Positions 11,427-21,802 of a stretch of DNA of 36,767 nt are shown here, one piece after another. Below the pieces are notes generated by a model. That model was not told where the DNA came from and ran no database searches. It saw only the letters and a program-made list of their open reading frames with translations. The position numbers and the translations under genes are program-made. The DNA is from Heterostelium multicystogenum (Eukaryota; Evosea; Eumycetozoa; Acytosteliales; Acytosteliaceae). How positions within the stretch are numbered: position 1 is the first letter of the stretch; each line of letters starts with the position of its first letter. The stretch spans positions 1-36,767 of the forward strand of contig RCNN01000205.1 in NCBI GenBank assembly GCA_003667245.1. Reading direction: 5' to 3'.

Positions 11427-14420
11427 TGTGAATTTCTTTTGATTTTTTGAAATAAATAAATTCGAACTCTATTGATCTTGATTGTAGAGCTTTTAGTTAG
11501 TAATCTACGGCTCCGATTTGATAATTAGATGTCAGTTGGTATGTTTATTGAGTAAATATTACAAGCAAAGCAATAAATAAGCAAGTGTTTCTTGTCTCTA
11601 TTCTATTATACTATATTCAATGTTCAGTTCTATATGTATACTATATACTTTTATATACAAAAAAACAACGAAACAAGAAACAACAACAAACCAATTGCAA
11701 AAATATTAAGAACAAGAAGTAGAAACAATGAATATTATTATAATTATTATTATTAAGTACTAGGTTTGTTTGCTTCTCTTCGCTATCCTTTCCTTCTTTC
11801 ACTCTATCTTCTGTACGGCGCTATTGAAGATGTAGATATTGCTCTTTCTTTATGATAGTTGGTTGAATAATTGGTATCAATGATAAAACAATTTTTCAAA
11901 ACTAACGAGTTGACCAATATTCTTTAATTTTTTTTGTTTTTTTGCCAAATTTTTTTTTTTGCTTCAACCAAATAAATTTCAAAAAGATGTAGGGATTGTC
12001 AAGAGATAAAGAAAGTTGACAGTAAGCAAATGTGTTGTTAGTGTGTTGTGAGGTGTATATATGTATTCTATCAATAGGCTGCAAATTTGTGAGTGTTGGT
12101 GCTTTGTTGTTGTTGCCCTATAATAACTTAATATATTTAATATTATTTTAATGTTCGCTGTGTTATTACTCTTTCTTTGTATTTAGTAATAGAGATGATT
12201 CTTTTACTTGACTTGACTTTTACTACAGAAATTTAAATTCCACCTCATATATATTATATTGTCAATTATTTATTGATTATTATGTTATTATTTATATTTT
12301 GTTATTCTTATTGTTGTTATTTGTTGTTGGTAATGTTTTGTTTTATTTTATTTTTTAGTTTAGTATTTTTATTATGATTAAATGTTTAAATTGAATTGTG
12401 ATAGAATGTGTGTGTATGTATGTGGTATGAAGAACTAGAGTCCCTTAATATTGGAACGTGCTGGTAATAGATGAGTGGGTAGCAGAATCGAGAGAAACTT
12501 TAATATATCTCACAAGTTGTATACTTAATATTTATAATAATACAAATGCCACCACACTCTTATATCACCACACTTATTATTATTTATAAACAATTGCACT
12601 AACACTATTTCTTCTACAAGCGAGTACTGATAATATAATGATATCATTAAATATTACATTAAATAGTAACAACTACAATACCAACCACACCTATTGGATA
12701 CCACATGTGTTGTTATAAATAAAAAAATGTGAATTTGCTCTGTGTTGCTCAAGATGGTTTGAATAATCTACATTCATTATTCATAGCTGCATATTTATTA
12801 GTTGTGATGTGTGTTATTTTAATATTTCCAGTGAGAGGGGTCATCTTGTTGTTATTGTTTATTTAAAGGGTGGGTGGGTTGGTTATGTATATAATGTTTT
12901 TTTAACAATTATTTCTTATAGACGACAAACGAAATTCATTCATCCCAATTCCAATTACTTTTCCTTTCTTCTCTCTCCTCTTTTCTCTCTTTCTCTTTCT
13001 CTTTAAATAAATGAAATTGCCAAATTATTTGATTGTTTGTTTTGATTGATTAGATTATATATAGATCACTGATAAATTAATTAAGAAGAGGAAAAAGAAA
13101 TTGGAATTGAATTGAATTGAATTGGTTTTGAATTGATTGATTATAAACTAAAGATATTTTGTAACTATACTGCAACTTCTTTATAATTAAGCTCTATTCG
13201 CTTCTACTCAACTTTACGTAATTTTTTTACTTGACTTTGCTTGATTTGATTGATTGATTATATATTAATATTTTATTACACACCTTTATTATACTGATCG
13301 AATGGATATCGTAATTATTCTACTTCGAATAAGCTAACTAACTAACTAGGTTGTTTCTGATGTTTTGGTAACCTAGATATCTATACGAGTAATTACAACT
13401 TGATAAAAGTCTGATCAATGCTGTAACTTTGAAGAGGAAGGACAACGACGAAATAATAACGAACGAGACGAGTGTACTTATTAATTGGTTTGTACTGCTG
13501 CGGTGCTGCTGATATTATTATTGGTACAAATTGTGTGTGAATGGACTGTTATCTTTTGAGGTTGAGTCAAACAAGATATGGAATTGAATGATGGGGAAAC
13601 ACTTGACTTTTTTTGTTGTGGATGAATCAAAGAAAAAAAACAAAAAAAATAATGATTTTACAATAAAAAAAAATGTGTTAACCGAGACTTTTTTTTTTTG
13701 CACTGGTGACACAATAATCATCTAATGTTGTTTTGTTAATTTTTTTTATTTTTTTTTCAAACAAAAAATTAGAACAGTCTTCATGTGGACAATAGCCAAT
13801 ACCACACATATATGTTGGAATCGAATGTGGTAATGTGGTCGTTGGAACAGACCAATATATGTCAAGAAAATGGTCGTTCTCATTTTGAAGAGAATAAAAT
13901 AGAAAAATAAACTGGACTTATCTAACAACAACTCTAGATAGTATTGATTGTGTTTGTTTAGATAGACCAATAAGGGCAATAGTGTATAGTAATAATAGTA
14001 ATAATGATCATACAGATAGGATTTGAAAGTGATTGATTGTTCTCTGTGTGGATCATACTGATCAGGGTGTGACCGTTTCGAAATTTCATTGTGAAACCGG
14101 AAAGAGGGCTGTTTTATTTTAACTTTTTTTTTAAAACTATTTTTTTTTTTGATGATTTTTTTTTTTTCAGCTGATTCTAATGATGATTAGCATCAAAATA
14201 GTGATGATCATTTTAAGTATTATTTTGTAAGACAGTTTAGTTATATTAATTAATTTATAATTATTTAACAACATCAACCCCCCAAATCAAAATTCATTCT
14301 ATTATTATAGTAATATATAATCGATTGGATTTTAAGAAGAAGAAGAAGATATCTTTGTCAAAGTGATTGCTTGTTCGATAGAAAATAGATAGATAGATAT
14401 AGTTAGAGTGATAATATAAA
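11427..14420. other. 3-kb non-coding region between two divergent genes
   Basis: The region lies between the start codons of the LARP4-like gene (leftward) and scsA (rightward). No frame longer than about 80 codons makes sense; the short open frames are Phe/Leu/Lys/Ser-biased as expected of AT-rich DNA. It has many poly-T runs (11927-11958, 13680-13700, 13741-13757, 14123-14168), TTGAATTGAATTG-type repeats near 13110, and a CT-rich tract at 12960-13003. A less AT-rich patch at about 13430-13520 has no recognisable RNA motif. Confidence 0.65.
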
Positions 14421-15382
14421 ATGATTGGAGTCAACAGATCTTTATCATCAGTTTTCGTACAATCAGTACGTTCATTCAGTACTGCTACCAAGCCATACGT
14501 CTTGGTCGACAAGAACACTAAGGTCATCTGTCAAGGTTTGGGTAAGCAAGGTACCTTCCACACATTACAGGCTATCGACTATGGTACTCAAAATGGTCGG
14601 TGGTGTCTCACCAAACAAGGGTGGATCCGTCCACGAGGCCACCAAGCTCCCATTGTTCAACAGTGTTGCTGACGCAAAGAACAAGACTGGTGCCAACGCC
14701 TCAGTCATCTACGTCCCACCACCAGGTGCTGCCGACGCCATCATCGAAGCCATCGAAGCCGAGATGGAGCTCATCGTCTGTATCACCGAAGGTATCCCAC
14801 AAAAGGACATGGTCCGTGTCAAATACTTGTTGAACCGTCAAAACAAGAGTCGTTTGATCGGTCCAAACTGCCCAGGTATCATCAAGCCAGGTGAATGCAA
14901 GATTGGTATCATGCCAGGTCACATCCATCGTAAAGGTAAGATTGGTATCGTATCACGTTCCGGTACTTTGACATACGAGGCCGTTGCCCAAACCACCGCT
15001 GTTGGACTCGGTCAATCCACTTGCGTTGGTATTGGTGGTGATCCATTCAACGGAAGCAACTTTGTCGATTGTCTCAAGCTTTTCACCAAGGATCCACAAA
15101 CCGAAGGTATCATCTTGATCGGTGAGATCGGTGGTGAGGCCGAAGAGGAGGCTGCCCAATGGTTGAGAGAGAACCCAACCGACAAGCCAGTTGTTTCATT
15201 CATTGCAGGTCTCACTGCTCCACCAGGTCGTCGTATGGGTTCACGCCGGTGCCATTATCAGCGGTGGTAAGGGTGGTGCTGATTCCAAGATGAAGGCTCT
15301 CCAAGATGCTGGTGTCATCATGTCACTTTCACCTGCCAAGCTCGGTACTACCATGCTCGATGCCATGAACAAAAGAAAGTAA
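14421..15382 (+). CDS. scsA: Succinyl-CoA ligase (synthetase) alpha subunit, mitochondrial
   Basis: Catalyses the TCA-cycle conversion of succinyl-CoA to succinate with NTP formation, as a heterodimer with the beta subunit in the mitochondrial matrix. The N-terminus [20 protein letters not shown] is a typical mitochondrial presequence. The CoA-binding segment follows ([14 protein letters not shown]), then [75 protein letters not shown] and [12 protein letters not shown]. The GHAGAI segment carrying the phospho-accepting His (CAC at 15242-15244) is in the final frame, and the protein ends [11 protein letters not shown]. Length is about 320 residues, as expected. Two breaks occur, each fixed by one homopolymer change: AAAA at 14590-14593 should be three A, and TT at 15240-15241 should be one T. 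No introns seen. A TAGA-repeat leader precedes the start by about 20-35 bases. Confidence 0.97.
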
Positions 15383-15878
15383 ACAGCAGCAACAATATTA
15401 ACATTAACAAACTACAACAATATATAATTAATTTAATCCTCATCATTCCAACAATCAATCAATCACCAAACCAAATTTAATCCTTTTAATAATTTAAATA
15501 ATCTATATAGGTATTATAATGTAATACTTGTATTTAAACAAACAAACAAACAATCAATCAAAACCATCTTTATTAGTTGAATTTGAAAGATGTAGTGAAT
15601 CATAGATTTAGATTAAGATTTAGATTTAAATCGATCGATCGATCAAATGATCTAGCTTAGATATACATGTATATATGTATGATTGATATTGAGTTTAATA
15701 CATTTGATTTGTTTGTGCTGATGAACATCAAAATTGACACTTGGTGTTAATTAATATCAGATGATTATTGATACTGTTGGTGCTAAAATCAACCATCAGC
15801 TGATCATTTTAAGTTTAAACATTAGTGTATATTTACTTAGATAATTTCTGAATCGATTCTATTAAAGAACAATAGAGA
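15383..15878. other. Intergenic: scsA 3' flank and GH85 upstream region
   Basis: Non-coding spacer between tandem genes. It contains AACAACAATAT-rich 3' flank, a TCGA/GATC tandem stretch at 15631-15645 and, about 65 bases before the next start, a segment (15802-15814) that repeats a 13-mer found upstream of scsA. Confidence 0.7.
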
Positions 15879-18800
15879 ATGAAGTTGTTGATTGACTCTA
15901 TCTTTATTGATGACAATAACCAATCTATATCGTTGCCAATCAATTCCTTATCGGATAGCGATGATTTACTAACCAATTGTTCATTTTGGTTGTATTTGGT
16001 AATGTTTCTTCCAATGACAGTGTCAGTGAGTCGGTTCGTTCAACTAATGATTGAGTGATCTATGCAATATAGGATCAACCTCCAGTATGCCAAGCAACGC
16101 CTATTGTCACCAGAAGGTATTATCTACCTTCAACTCATCAATCTCAATATGAGGGTATATTCATTGATAAGCTAATGAGATTGCACTTTGATGGCGAGTC
16201 GGCCTCTAATGACCAGAACTATTATAAAAAACTATCCCAATTCCATCGATTCAATGCAACCTATTCCTCTTAGACAGCATTGCTACATCTCAATTAGATC
16301 CACGATCAAACTCGATACCAAATCAATCGAAAACTACTCTGTGGCTCAATAACATGGTCTATAAAGTGAAGTCAACAAGCTATGATGATGATAGCTCTCT
16401 ATCTAATCATAGAAAATACTGCAGATATCCATTAATTATTGGAAAGCCAGATGGCTCATCATCAAAAAACATCATATTTAATTAGCCAGTTAACAATTGG
16501 AGGCGATGGACTTGAGAACAGGCCGTCTATTCCAAACTATCCTACTGGTTCACTGACATCTCAGAAGAGTAGACCATTGACAACATTGATTGAGCTACTC
16601 GATTGGAGTGCTTCCAAGCAACCGGATTTCGATTCTTTGGTTTCAAGAGTGCCTTTGAGATACATTCCTAGCAGAAAGCTAAAGCTCATTCATTGCCATG
16701 ATATGATGGGTGGATATCTTGACTACGAATGTGATCCATATGCACTTTCATCAAGCAAACTAAAAGCAGACAACTATAGCTTTCAGTATTGGCAATTAAT
16801 AGATTACTTTCATCTACTTTAGTCATCAAAGAATAACCATTCCTCGTTTGTATTAATATACTCTAATAACCAATAGCAAGCGTTAACTCATTAAAATAAT
16901 CTAGCTGTTGGATGGATTGAATCTGCACATAAGAATGGAGTCAAGATTATTGGTACTATTATCACCGAGTGGGAAGGCGGATTAACCCGACGCAATAAGA
17001 CTAGTAGAAGGACAATACTCTTCAATTTTTATTACCAAACTTATCGAGATTGGCAAGGTACTATGGATTCGATGGTTGGTTTATTAATATTGAGTCGAAC
17101 GTTGGTAATAGTTCAGTAGCTGAGTCCTACCAAGTATTCTTAAAAGAGTTTACAGAGAGAATGCACAAGGGAATTGCCTGGATCACTTGTATTATGGTAT
17201 GATAGCATCACTGATGAGGGTGAGTTGAAATGGCAGAACATGCTAAAAACCGAAACAATTGTTTTTTCCAACAATGCGATGGTATCTTCCTGAACTACAA
17301 GTGGAATGAAGCCATGTTGAATGATAGTGCTAGGCTGGCTGACCAAAGACAGCCAGATGTCTATGTCGGAACAGACATATGGGGAAGAGGTACCTATGGC
17401 GGTGGCAAATTGAATACATATTTGGTATGATCAAACTCAATCAAATGGGTCTTATTACCCTATTCTAACCTGTCTTTTATTTTGGTGATTTGTAGGGAGT
17501 AAAGACATCTATTGAAAATGGTTTATCATCTGCATTGTTTGCACCAGGATGGGCTTGGGAGACCAATAAATCATCACAAGCAATTTATCACTCAAAGGAG
17601 TCACAGCTGTGGGTTAGCAATAGATTCAAGAGTATGTAGTACAGGGTATAATCAGTGCTTGAATGTTCTTATTAATATTTATTCTTGTCGTTTAGATTTA
17701 ATAAGAAATGGTTCAGCTGAAAATAATGACATGTCTGAGTGGACTTTAGTTGATAATGGAGGCGACAGTTGGGGTGTAATCAGCGATGGTTATAATGGTG
17801 GAAATGCATTTGTGTCCTCATTTTTATGGTCAACCATGAGTCAGACAGTGGATTTGGTTGCTGAAGGATACTCCAGTAAGTTATTAGACTCCATTCCATT
17901 GATTGAGATTGAATTTTATTACTCTGGAAGTGGACCCAAGTTTAATGACAGTCTTCAATTCAAGTATGTTAAATAATATTATGATTATTATTATGGCTGA
18001 CTTATTATTGTTTTAGGTTGGAAATTAGTGATAAAAATAATAATGTAATATATACATATGATACAGGTGTATTTGAAGACGACAAAGGAGTTCCAGAAGT
18101 ATCAATAGTATTGTAAGTGATTATCCAACTGGCGCCAGATTTATAAAGTTGTCATTCATTGGAAAGGATGTAGAGAATTGGGCTGGTAGATATGGAAGTA
18201 AAGTGAGTGCAATCTATTTGCATGTGCTGAGCTCTAGTGTTGTCGATGATTATTGTGAGAATGAAATTCAGATGAAAACAGCTGTGTTGGACTACAGTGG
18301 TGAAAGAGTATCCTCAACTATGCTACCATTCTCCACATGCTTCAACAGAGGATATGGACTTAGATACTACAGGAAAGGTGATATTGTGTCCAACAGAGAG
18401 TGGTTTCGATTTGGCAGAGCAAGATGTTACTGGTTGCATTGAGCATGGAGAGAAGAAAGGATCACCACTTGTAGAAACTTTGATATCGGATGTAGATGCT
18501 TATGATGGTGGATCTTGCCTTTTAATTAGAGGCAAGCTTTTGGCCTATGAGTATTGCAGTTTCATCGCCACTATCTATAATTTAGAAATTGCAATTGAGT
18601 CAACAGAGTCTTTGGATATCATCTACTATTGGAAAAACAATAGTAGTAGTAGCAGGGATAATAGTGAAAATCTATCATTACTGCTAGAGTTTAGTGAAAA
18701 GATGATGGTCGTTGTTCATAGTAGCGGTATGGATGTTGCAAAGATCTTGAATGCACTGCAAGAAAAGGATGTGATCATGTTGGAGTCAAAACATTCGCCC

Positions 18801-19269
18801 ATTTTAGAAAATGGATGGATAATGGAGAGCGTAAATCTCCAGATTTGGTACACCCAAGAAGTTGAAATCGATCAAGCTACTGACATTTGAATGGATGTGA
18901 CAATGCAGTTCAGACTGTAAACTACTCTTTAGGAGGATTGAAAATACACTACCAACAGCAACAGGCGGAGGTGCATGGAGATTCAATATCGGAGAAGCTC
19001 ATCAAATTGGAAAAGATATGGAATAGCTCATCAATGACCAGTGGAGTTGAAATCAATGATTGGTTGTCAGTTGGCCATTGCGAAACAGTGAACCATTCTA
19101 CCAAGACCATGCACACCTATATATCAACGACCAATGGGCTGGAAGAACAAGTCAGAGAGACAGCTACCTACTGCGCAATCTTGAGTCTGGTGAAAGATAT
19201 AAACTGTCCATTGAGTTCTGTACAATCAATGACCAACCAATTCATAGGTTAACCAAATACATTGTTTGA
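15879..19269 (+). CDS. Cytosolic endo-beta-N-acetylglucosaminidase (ENGase, GH85)
   Basis: Hydrolyses the chitobiose core of N-glycans, releasing free oligosaccharides. The family signature is clear: CHDMMGGYLD (about 16697-16730), GWIESAHKNGVKIIGTIITE (about 16910-16970), and FDGWFINIES (about 17068-17097), whose Asn (17086-17088) and Glu (17092-17094) form the NxE catalytic pair. Next come WYDSITDEGELKWQNML (shifted frame, about 17195-17245), CDGIFLNYKWNE, PDVYVGTDIWGRGTYGGG, an intron at 17427-17496, and SALFAPGWAWET. The rest (about 17700-19269) is beta-sandwich-like accessory sequence. The suggested start (MKLLIDSIFIDDNNQSIS) has no signal peptide, fitting cytosolic ENGase, but is less certain than the catalytic core; a start near 16440 is the alternative. 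Introns interrupt the gene near 16010-16070, 16825-16905, 17635-17695 and 17970-18015. Frame breaks are numerous (for example near 16235, 17010, 17190, 17290 and 18310). Confidence 0.9.
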
Positions 19270-19307
19270 GGTTCATCCAAATCGCGATTATAGCTCTTTT
19301 TCTTCAC

Positions 19308-19611
19308 TTAGGCAAAGGCAGCAACATAAAGAATAAATACAATCCAGCACAGAATTGCAGTGAATATCATAATGCGAGTCAATAGGCAACTATCAACACC
19401 AATTCTTTCATACCCAAGTCAACTGAGCTCTAGCCCGACTGTCATCATCCATTTTACTCTTTCTCTTTGGATGAATCACTTTTGAAGTAACTGAATTGCC
19501 TTCACTATATTGATTATCATTATGATTATCATTATCATCATCACTATCACTATCACTATCACTAATGACTGTAATCATATGATATTCATTTTTATCAACA
19601 CTTGTATGCAT
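19308..19611 (-). CDS. Small acidic tail-anchored membrane protein (unknown)
   Basis: About 100 residues. The ATG at 19609-19611 begins MHTSVDKNEYHMITVISD, then an Asp/Ser/Asn-rich acidic run, a basic patch PKRKSK and DDDSRARAQLT. One frame shift at about 19421 (a GGG read as GG would join the frames) leads into YERIGVDSCLLTRIMIF and the hydrophobic stretch TAILCWICILYVAAFA, ending directly at a stop (19308-19310). The hydrophobic C-terminus with no downstream residues fits a tail-anchored membrane protein. I do not recognise the family. It converges on the GH85 gene with only 38 bases between the two stops. Support is the coherent join of a soluble and a membrane segment; if that join is wrong, the 67-residue frame alone would be weaker. 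Confidence 0.55.
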
Positions 19612-19965
19612 GATGATATTCGTCTTTTCTTGACTGGTAGATAGTGTTATATTAATTTTAATTATGTCTGGTGTTGAGTTGTTGCTGCTGTGTTGTGTTG
19701 AGTTGTATGATGGAGTATATTTGTGTTTATTAGATGTCCTTAGGTCAAAATTAGGGTGATATTAATTACTGTACTAAATATAATGTTTAAGTTTTTAGTG
19801 TCAACTCAATTTATTGATAATATTATTTTTAAATTAAAAATTTTCAATTTCAATTAAATTAAGAAGTGTGGAATAGGATTATTAACTAGTAGTAGTTGTA
19901 GGGAAGAACATATAGTAATAATCAGTAACTAACTATAGATAGATAGATAGATAGATAATTAAGAA
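19612..19965. other. Intergenic, shared upstream region of divergent genes
   Basis: AT-rich spacer between the start of the small membrane protein gene (leftward) and cnbA (rightward); a likely shared promoter region. It ends with a TAGA repeat at 19936-19956. No other element recognised. Confidence 0.65.
19936..19956. repeat. (TAGA)n microsatellite in the cnbA leader
   Basis: About five TAGA units end nine bases before the cnbA start codon, so the tract probably lies in the 5' leader. Confidence 0.85.
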
Positions 19966-20862
19966 ATGGGTAATCAGCATTCTGCAATCAACAAAAGAGC
20001 ATTTGGATCATATGAAAGAGATCTCCAATTGTATGTAATCATTGTTTGATCAATCACTATACTTGTTGGTCAAATTCATAGGATTGATGTGATTGATTGA
20101 TCAACAACTGAGTCATATGACTTTGATAAAGTTGGATGGCTAGTGATTGATTGATTGATGGTCAATTCATTACTTTTAGAAATGCAAATAGCTTACTTTA
20201 TCTTTTAGTCACAGAACCAGAGTTAAAAAGATTATATAGAAGATTTCAAATGTTAGATAAAGATGGATCTGGTACTCTGACGACTGATGAGTTCCTCTCT
20301 ATCCCAGATTTGGCATTGAATCCATTGCTGGAGCGTGTTCTCACCATATTTGACCTTAATAAAGATAACGAAATTGAATTCTCAGAGTTTGTTCAGACTC
20401 TCTCTACCTTTGTCAGACAAGGGTTCAAAGCAAGATAAATTGAAATGTAATATCCACTGAATGCACTCAACATGTCAATACATGCATGTACCGTCAATCA
20501 ACAAACAATATTAATGTTTCAAACCAATTTACAAACCTATAGTTTTATTCCAAGTATACGATATGGACAACGATGGTTCATCGGAAATGGTGAATTTGTT
20601 CCAAGTATTGAAGATGATGGTTGGTACCAACTTGAATGATATCCAACTCCAACAAATCGTTGATAAGACTATCATTGAAGGTGACCTTTGACAAAGATGG
20701 AAAGATTTCATTCGAAGAGTTCATTTTTGGTAAGTATAGCAAACTGCATATGTTTCGTATCATCTCATTCAATGTTAATTAACACTCCACTACCCTACTC
20801 ATCAGATGATTGGAAACAACGAGGGAATTGAAGAGAAATTAAGTGTAAATTGGTCTGAATAA
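19966..20862 (+). CDS. cnbA: Calcineurin B, regulatory subunit of protein phosphatase 2B
   Basis: Ca2+-binding subunit that activates calcineurin A in Ca2+ signalling. The N-terminus [10 protein letters not shown] carries the Gly-2 needed for N-myristoylation. Introns follow at about 20032-20208 and 20447-20550, and a third near 20730-20806. The four EF-hand loops are visible: [12 protein letters not shown] (about 20260-20295), [12 protein letters not shown] (about 20353-20388), a third beginning DMDND (about 20563), and a fourth around [10 protein letters not shown] (about 20690-20720, shifted frame). The linker [20 protein letters not shown] matches the family closely. The end reads [12 protein letters not shown]. 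Four one-base breaks lie in short T runs (near 20423, 20573, 20600 and 20683); each restores an EF-hand or linker when one T is added or removed. Confidence 0.95.
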
Positions 20863-21027
20863 ATTAACAATTACTGCTACAAAAACAACAACAAAGAAAT
20901 GTATTGACAACAAGAATAAATAATATATATATATATTTATTGCATATGCAGGTGTATCTTAAGATCTATATTTATATACAATCGTGTGTTTATTTGATAA
21001 TAACAGTTGTTGTTATGGGATTGTTTG

Positions 21028-21508
21028 TTACCATACCTTATGACTAAATATCAATGTAAGTATCGCTTTGAAAGTGTCTTTTGATTTATCGGAGAGTGCT
21101 ATCGAGAGCAACAGTTCCTTGTTGGAGGTCATCGATATATTTTCAATTAGTTGTCTTGCATAGATTCCCATGAGTGTATCTTGATTGTTGCCAAGCAATG
21201 TCGAAACTTCGTAGCATGCTTCCTCTGAGGCAAAACCTTCCATTTGCTTACATGCTTTGATCTATAATATAATGTTATTTGAGTGAGTGGTCAATTCAAT
21301 AGCTATGTTAGTGTATGCACAATACATACCCATGTTGAAAATTTTATTGGTTTGAGATATGGTAATAAATATTAGATTGTGGAATGAGGATAAAAACTAT
21401 ATCTGTGTGTACTCCATTGATTGTCACCGATATCTGTCTTGTCTTGACAGGAACTTCTGTAGGTAATTGAAGTGGTACTCTATTCTCCTCTATTAACAAA
21501 GATGACAT
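21028..21508 (-). CDS. psmG3: Proteasome assembly chaperone 3 (PSMG3/PAC3 homologue)
   Basis: Helps assemble the 20S proteasome alpha ring with PAC4. The ATG at 21506-21508 opens [20 protein letters not shown], then [18 protein letters not shown], matching the KTxxVxGVxTxVV start of PAC3. After an intron comes a short exon and, past another break, [40 protein letters not shown] and [20 protein letters not shown]. The pattern LLG-(5)-L-(2)-YA-(2)-L, LLLSIAL-DKS and a terminal VW mirror human PSMG3 residue for residue in spacing. Length is about 120 residues, as expected. The middle part around 21250-21400 is poorly resolved because of introns and possible base-count errors. The gene converges on cnbA. 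Confidence 0.87.
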
Positions 21509-21729
21509 AATCACAGATTCTTTAAATGATAATACTTAAAATTATTCTTTTCTAATGCATTTTACACAGTTAACATATCCTAGGTCATTGTTATATACTA
21601 TAAAATTTATTTAATATAAATAGAAATCATTAATTATTTGTTGTCTTTGAATGATGTATTTGAAATAATTTATTTATTTTTCCGTTTGAAAAAATATAAA
21701 TTAAAAAGGAATTATCTCGATCATAACAA

Positions 21730-21802
21730 TTCCCCTTTGGTCTAGTGGTGAGGATTTTCGCCTGTCACGCGAAAGGCCCGGGTTCAATTCCCGGAAGGGA
21801 GG
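21730..21802 (+). tRNA. tRNA-Asp (anticodon GTC)
   Basis: The anticodon stem TTTCGC/GCGAAA closes the loop CTGTCAC, giving anticodon GTC. The internal A box TGGTCTAGTGG and B box GGTTCAATTCC both fit the Pol III consensus. The T stem is CCGGG/CCCGG and the discriminator is G, as usual for tRNA-Asp. No intron. The acceptor 5' strand has four C (21732-21735) where the 3' strand offers three G; with three C the stem is TTCCCTT opposite AAGGGAG, seven pairs with one terminal wobble. I take the extra C as a base-count error. Confidence 0.95.

Noticed and set aside
12809..13979. Several short open frames in the 3-kb spacer
   Set aside because: Phe/Leu/Lys/Ser-rich sequences over poly-T and CT-rich tracts with no splice-consistent neighbours.
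14181..14210. ATGATGA and GTGATGA motifs like box C of C/D snoRNAs
   Set aside because: No suitably placed CTGA box D or terminal stem was found.
14701..15215. Minus-strand open frames opposite scsA
   Set aside because: Antisense of a strongly conserved gene; no independent support.
14421..15382. Programmed frameshifting in scsA
   Set aside because: Both sites are ordinary short homopolymers and the same kind of error occurs in unrelated genes and the tRNA, so sequencing error explains it better.
21010..21022. Minus-strand ATCCCATAA resembling the dictyostelid upstream element of small RNA genes
   Set aside because: No Class I RNA motif or snRNA-like sequence at the expected distance, and the stretch lies at the 3' end of psmG3.
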